A stretch of DNA of 64,000 bases from Coleophoma eucalyptorum. Taxonomy: Eukaryota; Ascomycota; Leotiomycetes; Helotiales; Dermateaceae. The notes below the pieces were generated by a model. The model made no database searches, was not told the DNA's origin, and worked only from the letters and a program-made list of their open reading frames with translations. Location of the stretch: NCBI GenBank assembly GCA_026120035.1, contig JALRME010000008.1:62001-126000 (forward strand). The letters run 5' to 3'. The stretch's first letter is position 1; each line of letters begins with the position of its first letter. Shown here piece by piece: positions 46,018 to 58,141 of the stretch. A program made the translations under genes and the position numbers.

Positions 46018-46659
46018 TTGAACGTTGTGTTTACAATAACGTTTTGCATAGCCCGTTCATATACAATTTGTCTAGTAGTTATTACTATACATATCACTCT
46101 CAGTCAAGTCCGGAATGTTTATGAAATCCTTGTTGGTGACCATAACTATCAAATTTTCAGGCAGGCAAAGCAAGAAAAATATAGCGGGCTTGATCAAGTT
46201 GATTGTGTCAGTTGAAATTCCGAGAAACAAGAGAGCAGCCTCTAGTTGTTATTTCGATAAAGCTTTTACAATTACCTCTGGTCTGAAGAACTCTCTAACA
46301 TCCTTGAGAAACTGCCTTGGGTACTCAATAGATAGATGAGAAATGACGCCGTTGATGTGTTCCTTCAAAAACCGAATATTTGAAACCCTTGTAGCCCAAT
46401 CGTAGGGATGCTAAAGAGTCATAGCACGCGCACGAGAATGAATTATGAGGGCGGTTTGGCTTACATGCAATTGCTCTTTTGGATACATGCTCACGCTAGT
46501 AAGCTGCGGCACATTCGTCTTGAACGTGACGTTTCTGCATCAACAATAGCTTTGCGCGCGAGGCCACTACAAAAATCAAGATTGAATGGGTCTAATTATT
46601 ATCATTAAGTATCTGGTCTTCCTACTTAGACTATTTTCAGCGTATTAAAAGTAGTCTAT
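46018..46659. other. Intergenic spacer between convergent genes
   Basis: About 640 bases between the ends of the tannase and GH5 genes. Short open frames here do not resemble known proteins. No repeat was noted. Confidence 0.45.
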
Positions 46660-48071
46660 CTACGCTTTGGACAGTGACTTATTAACCATAGGAATAAGTG
46701 CTTCCTCAACGAAAACTGACGACCGCCAGTCGGTCCAATTATGATTAAGCATACCATAGGTCTCAGCCATGTCCTGTACGCCGTCACGGATATAATAACT
46801 CCCCGCAATCACCCAAATCATCCAACCAACATCCTGCTGAGGTAGATACTCTCTCAGGCAACTGGCATAAACGCCTTCCCACGTTACATCATCCTGTTCG
46901 AAACCCCACTCCGTCATTACCAACGGCAGTGTCGTGTCTTGGTTATCAGCTGTCAGCGTGTTAAAACCAGCGAGGTAAAGGATGCCTTCGAGCTCGCCGC
47001 AAGTTACGGCTTCGAGGGTGATGTAGTCATAGTTGTGGAGTTCCCAGACGAGCTTGTTGGGTGCGGCAAAGTCGTATTTCGAGAATGTTTTGAAGGAAGG
47101 CAGTAGCCACGCTTCGTTGATGGCCGGAGTGAGGTAGGTGTCTGAAAGCAGGCCCGAGATAAAAATTAGGACGTTGGGATTGGCGGCTGCGATGGCGTCG
47201 GCGCCGAGGAGGACATTTGTGTACCAGGTCCCCCAGTTATAGTATTCGGCAGTGACGAGGAGGTTGTCTAGTGTCGGTCTGAGTTCATTGCGGAGGGACA
47301 TAGACATCAGATTTGGCCATTGCAATCCCTAGATTAGAAGTATCAGTACCCAGCATAAGCAGTCAACGTTTTATTACCACTGTAGACTACTAAACAACAA
47401 GAAAAATGAAAAAAATAAAAACTTACGTGGTTTGCCATATATGTAAGTCCTCGAGTCCAATTCGCAACATCGAAATAAGTATCATGGAAGAAACCGTTTC
47501 CGTCCGTATAGGAACAACACCACATTCCCTTCGAAACATGATTATCCAAGTGGACATAAATGTTATTGGCAGCACATTCTGCAGCAATCGCATCGAAGAC
47601 CTATCGCCAATCAATACTTCCATATCAACCTGCAACGCCAACATATTAAGGAGTACTGACATCCAAATGGGTAGTACTCTCATTGAAAGTAGGATTATTC
47701 TCCAGAATTCTATTGAAGATATCTGTCCCATTCTCCTGACCTAAGACATCAAGTAGGGTGCCCTTAATGGCAACTCCCTCTCCGCCATTGTCATAGATCT
47801 CATCGATCATCTGGATAGCATACGTCAGACGGATGACATTCATACCCATATCCACGATCTTAGAGACAATATCCGCTATAGATTGGTACTGCAGACCTTC
47901 TGGGAGCATGACCTCTGTTGCACCAGGCCAGTTGACACCTGCGTAGATCACAGAGTTGTTAGACGCGTCAACGATGTAGCGTCCATCGTTTACAAATGGT
48001 CCATTGGGCCACTCTTGGGAAGTAACCAAGCTGGCAAAAGCCAGAATGGATATGAGATGTGATGTGAGCAT
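46660..48071 (-). CDS. Secreted glycoside hydrolase family 5 (cellulase-like)
   Basis: Three exons (48071-47661, 47600-47427, 47328-46660) give 417 residues. The start MLTSHLISILAFASLVTSQ is a signal peptide; an upstream in-frame ATG at 48119 would spoil it. VIYAGVNWPGATEVMLPEGLQ and MGMNVIRLTYAIQM form the N-terminal barrel strands. The acid/base is Glu210 in MSMSLRNEL, the nucleophile Glu335 in PLVMTEWGF. HLDNHVSKGMWCCSY matches the DNH-containing strand of GH5 enzymes near the substrate cleft. It should cleave a beta-linked glucan or related polymer outside the cell; subfamily and exact substrate are not clear. The position near pectate lyase and tannase suits plant-residue breakdown. Confidence 0.92.
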
Positions 48072-50839
48072 CCTCGTCTTGATTTGTTGACTATTGGTCA
48101 ACGGGCGTGGGCAGGACAAAAGAAAATCCTATCATATTCCGGGAAGGGACGGCAGCTTCCTAAGTATTCCATCCCTTCTGGCTGCCCGGCTAGGGACCAG
48201 TAGGTGACTGTCGGGACCCAGTCCTATTCATTTATCCTTCCTATATATCCGATTTTATATCCTACCATCCCTGGCACACTGGTAGGCGCCACTACCAGCC
48301 TGGAGGCTCCGAACTTGGGTTCTGGCCACTTTGAAGAGTACCTCATCTTTCACTTCAGTGAGTGCGTACGGGATCTTCATTGCCCCTGCTCATCTCGTTA
48401 CTTCCAGCTTGATGACGACTACGTGAAAATAGACGGCGATTCGGCGGTCACGTATTGTGGACGAGGATAGCTTAGGGTGTGTATTTCCCTAGCCCTCGCT
48501 TCACCCTATCATTCCACTCACAATACCAAGCCGTGGGTCCTCCATAGAAGCTTGATATTTGGATTTATACCCGGAAGACACCGTGAAGGATCATTGAGTC
48601 TTGTGGTCCTTGTGAAGCGTGAACTAAAACTATCTTCAATTAAACAATTGCGCATTGCGGGAGAAAATTTTCTTGCTTCCCCGGTTATTGTACCCGCTTA
48701 GAGTATTTTAGCGGCATTTATCCGTTCTTCCGATCCTTCCGGTTCTTCCTACCTATGCGCATGAAGATTATGGCGTGTTCAATAATATCCCCGATTGCCT
48801 ATTCAGATCAAAGTTGGGGTACCTGGTATATTATTTTCAAGTTCCTAGCTTGCTAATACTACCTTGTACACGTACTACTATAGTAGTGCAGGTATAGGAC
48901 AGGATACTCAGGTGCAAGCGAATATTGACCATTTCGTTAGAGACTACCCACCTCGGTATCTAGGTAACGAAGTGGGTAGAGGATGGTGATATAGACACAC
49001 GTTATGTACCTAGATTGATTGTATAGTAATCGTGTAAGTGTGGAAGGTAGGGGAGAGCGTAGCAGGGTAGAATATGTAGGTCACGTGGTTAAAGTAAATA
49101 TTTGTTCGACCCGCGTGGGTTAGTTTCCTGTTGCGCCTTCGTGGCTATAATTGAACCGTCTTCTTTCTCTTCTTACCTTTTGAAATCTCTAGTTTCATTC
49201 TGATTACTACATACCCGTGTATTCTGGCCACATATATCTATCCATTCCATTAGAATGCTAGAAATTCAGGTTGGCAGATAGACTATAGTCTCACGGTCTA
49301 TATATGTACACCTACCTAGTAAGTATAATTGAATATAGATATAACTATATAATGTATTCACAGGCGAATGAGAGTTTTTTCGAATATCGTTATTAGATCT
49401 TGTTTGTACATTCGTTTGTACATTGGATGTACATCTATTTGTACCTTGTTACAAACACCACCTATTTGTAGTTACGCATTACGAAGAACGGAGCTCGAAT
49501 CAGTACCTATTCTGTTTGTACTACAAACAGAATGAAGGTATTGATAAGAAGTCCATCACGCGCTCACTTAGAAGAATCATCTCTACAGTTTTACCTCACA
49601 TTTTTGACCTGTTATTTATACAGCTGAAATAAGAGGCAGACCAACAGATATACAAGCTATAAGATATGGACCGTATTAACCTTACTGTCTATACTCTAGC
49701 TATAATGCTATCACTAAATCAAGCTTTACCTTCTTATAAAAAATGTCGTATTATTCTAGCTATACAAGTAGTTAAATAAAATTATGTTAACAGTATTTGA
49801 GCGACTACTACATTCTAAAACTTACCGAAGATCTGCAAATCGAAAAACAGTGCTTCTAGGAGCTCTAGGATCGACCAATATGATCAAAATTATCCTGCTA
49901 ACAATGCCACAGCCTTTCCACATTGACTATAGAGAGATCCTGTCTCTTTACAAACTATCAAGGGCCGCTACTGGAGATGGTTTCTACTTAGCAGACATCC
50001 ACCACATCGAAGCTCGAATCCGAAGTATCCGTCCAAATATCATAGAAATACTTCACAAACCATGGCTCATGGCGAAGTAAGTATCTGTTCAGTTACACAT
50101 CGTAACTGAAATTACTCTGCAAGCGCCAAAGAGGACTGCGCACGCATACGACGAGTGCCCCATCCTCTAGCCAACGAGCAATTCAAGGTCTCAATGCCCG
50201 CCTCTTCGGCAGAGCAGATATGCTCCGCCCAAGCACTATGCTGGCACTTTCCCCCCAACAAATTATGCGGATCCTACATGTACAGAGAATGGTGTACCTG
50301 CGGACCCGAGTCTTCCGTTTGGCTAGTAGCCGACGTTTCCCCTACCCCGTTTGGGGAAGGATTGGTCAGTGCATCCTATCTCGATTGCATTAGGGTTAGT
50401 GTTAGCGTAATCGAGATGACCTTAAGCTTATTATACTGTACTAACCCTATATAGCAGTGGCAGTACAATCTCGATTAAGGTGTAATAGGCAAAGGGGCAC
50501 GGCCTCTCCCCTTTTTTCCAACTGGCAGGAAAAAGTCGGTTAAAGGTGGAACAGGAGAGACTCAAGGCGATAGACAGATCTTATCTCTCTACAGAGATTG
50601 GCTTAGAATTTGGCGGAAGAAATAAAGTAGTCAAGCGATAACGTAGCACAGGCTGCAGCCACTGTGATAGTTTCAAATCTGGGACTCTAGAACACCTAAT
50701 AAATTTGCGTAGTATTATGAAATGTAGAAAAGTAAATCGCGAAGTGCCTACAAAGTCTACCTACTCAATGAGGAGATTAAGTACAAGTACTCAGTCCCTC
50801 ACTTCAGGCCTTTTCATATTCTCCGCCATAAAAAAAAGC
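48072..50839. other. Long spacer, partly AT-rich
   Basis: 2.8 kb without a supportable gene. The first ~400 bases should contain the GH5 promoter. Palindromes occur at 48874-48887 (ACTACTA TAGTAGT) and 49509-49533. TTTGTAC/GTACAAA words are unusually dense at 49390-49530. Frames at 49784-50080 and 50155-50454 show no known motif, although the second lies in a GC-richer patch. Confidence 0.45.
49509..49533. repeat. Perfect palindrome, 12-bp arms, 1-base centre
   Basis: ATTCTGTTTGTA, then C, then its exact reverse complement. It closes a cluster of TTTGTAC words. It could be a remnant of a transposon end or a hairpin. Confidence 0.8.
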
Positions 50840-52026
50840 CTACTGCTCTGTGGTGGTCTCCAAATCACGCAAAAATAACGCAGTCTCTCCAAAGGTCTGC
50901 TCTGGAGTTCTGAGTTTTAATCCCAACGCCTTATTCCATTCGTCTACATCCGTAAAGTTCACCCTTCTCGCTGTCTCTCCATTATCCTTGGGCAACTGAC
51001 CCTGGAACTCGGTCATCTTACTCAAGATATCTAAGACCATCTTGTTGGAGAAGGGTAGTCCGCCAATCAAGAATCTCTTGTTGGCCACGGCTGGTGTAGT
51101 AAGGGACGAAATGTGAGCGGTCGCTAGGTCGCGGACATCGATCTATAAGCTCGTTAGATAGACAGTAATTTATTAACTTCCACTATGTGACGGGAAATAG
51201 CATACGTAAGATGGAAACACTGTTGGGGGAAGAACCTGATAAGTCCCGTTGAAGAGAGAGTAGAGTTGATCCGTCGAAAAGTTTATTTTCTTCAAGCTGG
51301 CGAACGGTTGAATTGGGGGTCCAAAGATCAACGCCGGGAGTAGGACCACGACGGAATATGTAGGTTTGTTCTTTTTAACGTATGACCATATCGCCTTATC
51401 AGCTTCTGCTTTGGCTACGCAGTAACTAAAATATGGGTGCTGAGCTTGGCGAGCATCTTCAATAGAAACCTTCCTTTTGTTAGAACTGGCAATGACACAA
51501 CTAAGGCGGAAGAACATGCCGGTAGCCACTCTGAACTACTGATCTGACGTGTGTCGAGATCTTCTCCAGTGGTCACGGCATTGATTGAACCAGTCACGAC
51601 AATGCATTTCACCTTCTTTCCAAACCGGCTCACCGACTGCAACAACTCAGTTATTCTGAGTTTCTGTAAGTCTTGGTTGAGAATCGGTTCAATAGTGAAT
51701 TATTTGACATACCCATCTACAGAAGGCTTCAAGAAATCTTTGTCGAAATCCTCATTCTCTGGGCTATCGAGTAACGGCGCAGCGGTATGGATCACATAAT
51801 CGAATGCCTCACCTTGAAAAGTAGAATCCCAAGTGCCGGGCAGCGTATAATCGGAGACGACTACGAACTTCACCTGGCTGCTGTACTCAGGATGCTTGTC
51901 CAGGATCTGTTGGCCTTTGCTCGGGGATCTGACGGAGCCCGTGACGGTGTGGCCGAGAGTAATGAGCTGGTCAATTATGTGCGCTGCCACGAATCCATTG
52001 GCTCCGGTAACTAAAGTGTGAGGCAT
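50840..52026 (-). CDS. NAD(P)-dependent reductase (DFR/GRE2-like extended SDR)
   Basis: Four exons (52026-51713, 51655-51520, 51469-51206, 51142-50840) give 338 residues. The Rossmann motif is LVTGANGFVAAHI (TGxxGxxG) at the N-terminus. DYVIHTAAP, CIVVTGSINAV (catalytic serine region), YFSYCVAKAEAD (YxxxK) and LLPALIFGPP follow, typical of dihydroflavonol-4-reductase/methylglyoxal-reductase relatives that reduce aldehydes or ketones with NADPH. The second intron (51470-51519) can be placed only with a GC donor (CCG/GCATGT...GGAAG); no GT-AG choice of normal length keeps the frame. The first intron uses the acceptor ACTCAG, because the earlier ACAG leads to a stop. If the GC donor is wrong, the gene could be frame-damaged. 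Confidence 0.85.
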
Positions 52027-54276
52027 GATGTAGGTGATCTTGTTTTTCGTTTTATAGTTTTGAGATGGGAAGAAATGTATGACTGAAAGACCAAGAGTTT
52101 GATGAACAGCACAGTAGCGAGGCAGAAAAATATCAGCGTCATATAAGTACTATGCATGGACCTGTTGTGCAACTTCAAGGTCATTTACCCCATTCATCTT
52201 TCTGCAATCCGCCAGTGGGACCGACGATTGCATCTATTAAAACAGTCAAGGATGCAAGCAGAACCTTGAAGATGGAAATCCAGATTCCCGGAGGCGCCAT
52301 TGGCAATAAGGGTATGTTGGCACTCCCGCCCTACATTCACAGCCCAGGTTTCCCGTCGCACCCAATCACCATCGTGCCCATTGTCGTGATGCCCAGAAGG
52401 GGATACACCATTTTCAAGAAGGCTTAAATGTCAAATCACCAGCGAACACGCCAGTACCATGGCGTTCGTAGGGACCGTTCGCGACAGGTGAATCGAGGTG
52501 TTTTAGCCAATCTGCTTTGCATCTTGATTACCCCGCCCATGTCTCCAGAGGATGCAGTATGATGACTCATGAGTAAGCAGTCTTCAAATGCTGGATTTCT
52601 GATTCGCTGCCTCCTCCAGAATCCTCCTCAAAACAAAGCCTCTATACTACCTTCGATGCACTGTCACATTGTAAGTGCTCACATTCGCAAATATAGCCAA
52701 GATGACGGGAAAAACACATCGGAAAAGTTTGCAATTTTCCCTTGGCATTCTTCAATAACTCCTACGGACTCAAGTCCTTGCCTATTACGTCGTAATCGGA
52801 TTTTTTAACATACAAAAAATGTCGGTACGCAGTTTTAGCAAAAGGTTCGGTTCCTAGGAAATGGATTTCTAGAGTTATGGGATAGTAAACCGGACGCTCT
52901 TTAATTTTGTAGACCCCAGGCTGACTCGCTTGCAATTGTTGAGCGAGTGCCAAGCGTATACCAGCCAGTGTCGTTTGGGGACGATATATATAGCCTATTA
53001 CGTTACAAACCGAGCGTTCGGTTGTAATGTTAGCCTTTTTGCAGGCGGTATGGCCCTGTTGGGACACGCCGTACCATGTATTTACAGAGATAGTAGGCCT
53101 GTAAACGACACCAGGCGATAGCACTTGTCATGTGTCGTATCTAGCCTTTAAACCCAGAAGCTTGGTCATGAACCTAATCTACTGTAGCATGCCCAGAGAT
53201 TTGATATATTTATTGCTTGGCAACAGCGCTTTTCTATTGCCACATAAATACAACTGCAAAGAATTGAAACGGAACAAATCCAATAACGACATATCTGAAG
53301 TTTGTATCCTTGCGCAAAGACATTCCTGAGCTAGGTTTGTAGATCGGAGCTTAAACTTCTTATTGTATCGGTGGACTGCAAAAAGAGGCTTCCCGATCAG
53401 CTGAGACCAATCCAAGTTGCGAATTGATGTAGATGTTGAAGATACTCACTATGATAGAAAGGTTAATTATTCCACCTAATGGTCGAACTACTATATGGTG
53501 GTTTATGATAAAACTAAAATTTCATGTTATCGAGTTACGAGAATTTGTCTTGAGTGCTTTATTCATTGTGATCATATACCTTTATCTCTATTAGCCACGT
53601 ATATATCGGTGATTGTTATAAGCATAACGACGGTCCTTCCTGGAGTCTAGGTGCTTTACGTGAAAAGTTCCATTTTTCATTATACAAAGACTTGTATTAA
53701 CCAGTAGAAGGAATACTTGTTCTGAACGAGACTGTACCGGATGTTGAGTGGTAACAAAAGCTGCTTAAACACAGACCTAGATCCTGATTCCTCTATTTGG
53801 AAATGGTTATATCCCTAACAGTGGCATCCTTGCTTGTTCTTGTGATAAAGCATAGTAGGTTAGCAATGCCACTATCTTATTTAAATAGGAAATACCTAAA
53901 GGAGAAATTCACTATAGTGGAACAAAAGCCGTTAGCTAGCCTTTAGTAGCGCACTCTAGTTTCATGGCTAGTGGTCCTTTCTGGTGTCAAACTCATCTCT
54001 CACCTAAGCTTATACAGAGCAAATAAAGTTGTAAAATGCAATGAGATGAAACAGATTATCTTGGCACTTAATAAAATATTATTAAATTGAGGCTCATTTA
54101 GCCATTTCAACCGATGTTATAAGAATAAATACAGCGTTATTGAAAGCTCTCATTGTTGTTTATAAGCCGTTTATAACAAAATGGTTAGCTTCGTAGTCAT
54201 GGCCAGAGAGATAGGCTGTAATCCTAGAGCTGAACATAGGTTGCCATGTATAGGCGATTTACAACAAGACGGTTAC
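52027..54276. other. AT-rich spacer
   Basis: 2.2 kb; the first ~100 bases should be the reductase promoter. A GC-richer patch near 52150-52430 contains an open frame without recognisable motifs. A minus-strand frame at 52762-53124 is likewise unassigned. The rest is AT-rich and stop-laden. It ends at the solo LTR. Confidence 0.45.
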
Positions 54277-54456
54277 TGTTGGTTTACGTAGGGTAACGTA
54301 GGAACTTGACTTATGTGTCAAAATAGGTGTAATGTTCATATGGTTGTAAAAGATATTGATTGAAGAGAGTGTGAGGCAGAGAGGTACTTACACCTATACT
54401 GTATGTGACATGTGACTAGGTCTCGTGATTGACCTGTTGTAAATAGAATACCGACA
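54277..54456 (+). mobile_element. Solo LTR with 5-bp target-site duplication
   Basis: The 180-bp unit starts TGTTGG and ends CCGACA (the TG...CA rule with inverted termini). It is flanked by GTTAC at 54272-54276 and 54457-54461. No gag or pol sequence adjoins, so it is a solo LTR left by recombination. Related, more decayed copies lie near 24866, 32891 and 33472. The sequence includes TTGAAGAGAGTGTGAGGCAG, shared with all copies. Confidence 0.88.
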
Positions 54457-55186
54457 GTTACCTTGGCTTATTTGATTGATCTCGTTATTGTTAGCAGTAG
54501 AGTACTACAAGCCAAAATAGGAAGCCAACGAAGTTTGGGTGTTATAGTGGTCTACCGACCAGGAGCGATGTGACAATTGAGCAGCACCAGCAGAATTGTA
54601 TATAAGCAAGTGATAAGCAATTTAATTCTAAGTAGGTATTAGTCACAATTATAAAAGATCTCATAAAGTTACAAGCTTTATATATTAGAATCTAGATAAT
54701 TACTAAGTAATTTTATATTATAGTCTAACTCTAAGACGAATTGTACTTATAGAATTTTATGTATGTATTGGTTTCTCAACGTAATTAGTACTACTTACAT
54801 CCTCAGAACACTACTTTCATTACTTGACCTTACATCTGAAGGGGGGGTATAACAATTAGTTCGAGTGAGTTGTTCAATAGTGGTCACCTTATGAAACCTT
54901 TTGTTATCGTTAACCCGTTAATTTTATTTTGTTATTAAAATTTTATTTTATAGAAACAATATTAGTTCTGATAAAAACCAATACATCGATAAGAATTGGC
55001 ATTGTTTCGATCTTCCTACTAGCCCCATTATGTAGTAGTAACTAAATTCAATCTGCTAAGCTTAATACAGTCATCAAAACGTTGCTCATCAAGTAGATGT
55101 ACAAGCTCTAGAGACTGACGAAGTAAGAACGATTGAAAATCCACTTCTGCTATTTTTACCCGATTCTGGTCCTTGGTATTGCTCAT
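54457..55186. other. AT-rich spacer
   Basis: About 730 bases, very AT-rich (e.g. 54700-54960). Words after the LTR (TATAAAAGATC, near 54650) resemble those after the LTR fragment at 24977, hinting that the shared repeat is longer than the LTR itself. No gene. Confidence 0.4.
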
Positions 55187-56255
55187 TTACACAGCTTGAT
55201 CGTCTTTTTTGAATACTGAGGGCTTCCTAGTTCCACGACCAATTCCACTGAGGTCGAAAATTGGAAGGCTGATTGGAAAGTCCACAGAGGCAAGTGCAAG
55301 GGCGAAGAAAAGGTACCAGCCCAAAATAGATGCCACGAAGCCAAAAGCACCGGAAGCCTTTTCAAGTCAGTTTGAATCCTTATAAAAGATAGATGATTTG
55401 CATACAATTTGAACTTTACCTGCATTAGATGCTCCATCCGCCAGCTGGAAAAAGGTTGCTGCAAGTAAGGAGAAGAACATAACTAGCATGAGCTCAAGAA
55501 GAGTGAAGCATAAATTTGTTTTCAATGCGCAGATGCAGGCCAAAAATGAAAAGACAGCCATGAATAGCAAGTAGAAACCTATAACCTTGATTTAGTGTTA
55601 CCGATATTTTTTTAAACCACGAAAGGATTATTACCGAAACTTGCGTTAAATCCTGCTGTCGAAAGCCCTGCAGTAACATTTGATGAATCTGGGGAGTAGA
55701 TATAGTATGCACCGAAGACTGGTTGAAGTGTTGCTCCAAAAGTCAACCAGAAAGTGCCTGCATGGTCATAGCATTAACATATTTTCTACAAAGTCGAGAA
55801 TGATATCTGACGTACCATACCCACAGAACAATATAAATGGGAAGGTTTGTCCCATGAAAAATTCTAGTATACCGCTAAGAATCATTAAGAATCCACCCAT
55901 GAAGTAGAATGCCCCACTGTATTGGTCAGATTTACTACCTCATAGGTAGGAAGTTGAGACTACTCACATTGATGCAGCACCATCTCCACCAGCGCCTCTC
56001 CATCCCATAAGATCACAGGATAATGGAGTCAAGCTCATGACCAAGCCAAGAATAGCTCTAGAATATTGTTAGCCAGGCCTTAAACTTCTGGTTCCAGACT
56101 CCGAGGACAGTAATTCACATTGGCATTGGGTTTCCAAATGTTTTTCGAACATCATATGGTGCTCTATTTGGAGAAGACATATACATCTTCTCTAGCAGCT
56201 CTTGTGTAATTGTAACCGCATTGGAGGTGAGAATTTCGGAGCCTTCACTAGCCAT
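55187..56255 (-). CDS. GPR1/FUN34/YaaH-family transporter (acetate-type)
   Basis: Six exons (56255-56119, 56057-55968, 55916-55816, 55757-55635, 55578-55406, 55357-55187) give 264 residues. The cytosolic N-terminus MASEGSEILTSNAVTI leads to the family motif GNPMPIAILGLV (NPxP), then LMGWRGAGGDGAASIGAFYFMGGFLMIL and FWLTFGATLQPVFGAYY. Six membrane helices are visible, as expected for this family of acetate/succinate/ammonium-linked carriers at the plasma membrane. The last intron uses GTATGC with an AAAAG acceptor; the nearer GGTAAAG donor would shift the frame. It has no adjacent metabolic gene, so the substrate is inferred from family only. Confidence 0.9.
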
Positions 56256-58141
56256 CTTGCTGTGCGCAGTGTGTGCGGGTGGATCGTATTATTGTAATTA
56301 TTCTTATGAGTGATTTGGGAAGAAGAGCTTTAGTATCAGCTTCAAATACTCATATATATATGTACCAAGCATAGTGAATCTATATTTTCAGCCTCTTCCC
56401 CTCTCTTGTTGGACTGGTATTAGCCGTGAATTCCGGTTGGAGACCCACCTTATTTTGTCATATTTTCAGTTGAGGCCGCAATGAGTAGGGGCTGAACTGT
56501 CTGGTCCGCTAATGCTATTCGTACATCGCAAACCTAGAGACAGCAGAAATTTCACTCCGGTGATATAAACAAAAGTCAGAAGACAAAGTTGACGTCTTAC
56601 ATTACGGCTTCCGACCAAGATCTGCAAACAGATATTCCTCTGCAACAAAGTACCGGAAACTCCGGAGAGTTAATGGCCTAGAGTCGCGTGTTTCGTTGAT
56701 CAAAGATAATTTGGTGTGATTTGACGGGTATGACATCCGCAGTTTCAAAAGTTGGAGGACGGCCAGCACCATTCTTTCGGACCCTGGAAATCAGCTAATA
56801 TTCAAGTGACCGCGATAAATCTCCAGATTCTCTTGAGCTTAAATGTGGTTCTGGTATCCTGGAGCACGAGAGGAGTGGTATGATCTGTGGAAATCTCCCC
56901 ATTGGTATCCACAAGGCTGACAGACTATCAATTCCCAGGGGTCCTCGAATAGGAAATGGAGTCAGGATTTTCTGCTTGCCACCAAAACCACAGCCAAAAA
57001 AATAAACAAGTAGATTAATATACTTGTAAAGGCTCCACTTGTTGCAAGTTGAGGCCTGGGACTGTTAGAGTAAGCGCAACTGACTACACACAAGTTCGAT
57101 CCTAGAACAGAAGGATGAGAAGTTTTAGAATACACGCGTTAAACGGGGGTTCAACAGTAATTTTTAACGAGGCCGAGGATGTCGTTTAGCATTGCAACCA
57201 TAGTCTCTCCTCCCTAGCATCATTGATAGTTTTGGAGTGCCTTTGTTCTTTCTCGAATTAAGGTTAGAGCCTCATGGCCTATACAGAGGTAGTAATATTT
57301 GATCTTACCGATCTGATAAAAGCTGACGAACTGGAATACTGCTGCAGAGAGTGACGCTGCTTGGCGACAATAGTGTGCAAGGTTTCTCAAATTGACGTAT
57401 AGGTCTGGAGAGTATAGGCCATATTGAAGGCTATGTCACAAGGGAAGCTTGAATTCTGCCTGAAGGCCTATTTGCTCTTCTTGCTCTGTTAGAGTATTTA
57501 AACCCATGGCCAGATGTATCGGGTATACTTGAGAAGCGCCGAGCTAGAGGTATACAGCTTGACATCATTAAAAGCCATTCAGTTGAAATTGGGCGGCGAG
57601 CAGCTGCAAAATGCGGGGTAGTTTAAGTTTGTCGTAATTGCCAAAAATGTTGGATTTTACAAAATCTATCCAGAGGCTTACAGTGCTGCCCTTGCAAGAT
57701 GGGCTTTTTGTTGCTAGTAGCAGTGCGGATGTCCCGGGAGCATTGGAGGATATAGGTCGTCTGGCATAATCGGGCAATGTCGGCTCCTCGGCCTCGGCCC
57801 ATACTGTCATTTTGTAAAGTTGATTGTGGGCTATAGTGCTTGAAATGACTATAAAAATATCTCGATTCAAGTATGCCGCCCCTCATCAGCTTTGCATTGA
57901 AACGTTAAATGATGGCCTTTCTAAGAATAAAACGGGTTTACGGTAAATAAATTCCCCACATGTCTTTATTTGAACCTGTAAGAAAATTGAACCGTTAATT
58001 TCATTCCCTATTCGCTACTTGGTCTCGTAGCAGGCAAATAACTTCTGGTCTGATATCTCATACGATGAAACTTTATGTCTAGGGACAGAAATCATCACAG
58101 CCTATAATAAAGCTACTCTACACATGAATGAATACGGTCCA
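56256..58141. other. Long spacer, no recognised gene
   Basis: 1.9 kb. The left part is the promoter side of the GPR1-type gene (CT-rich near 56390). A GC-richer stretch (56690-57000) and a minus-strand frame at 57568-57825 (starting MTVWAEAEEPTLPD) show no family match, so I do not call genes. An AAGTTCGATCC word near 57088 resembles a tRNA B-box, but no cloverleaf surrounds it. Confidence 0.45.

Noticed and set aside
49784..50080. 98-residue plus-strand frame
   Set aside because: Looks open by chance in AT-rich DNA; no domain, no neighbours in the same frame and no splice-linked exon found.
57040..57110. Possible tRNA (B-box-like AAGTTCGATCC)
   Set aside because: No matching acceptor stem, A box or anticodon arm could be drawn around it.
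57568..57886. Overlapping minus-strand frames of 87 and 100 residues
   Set aside because: No recognised motif; two frames over the same stretch are open, which points to chance.
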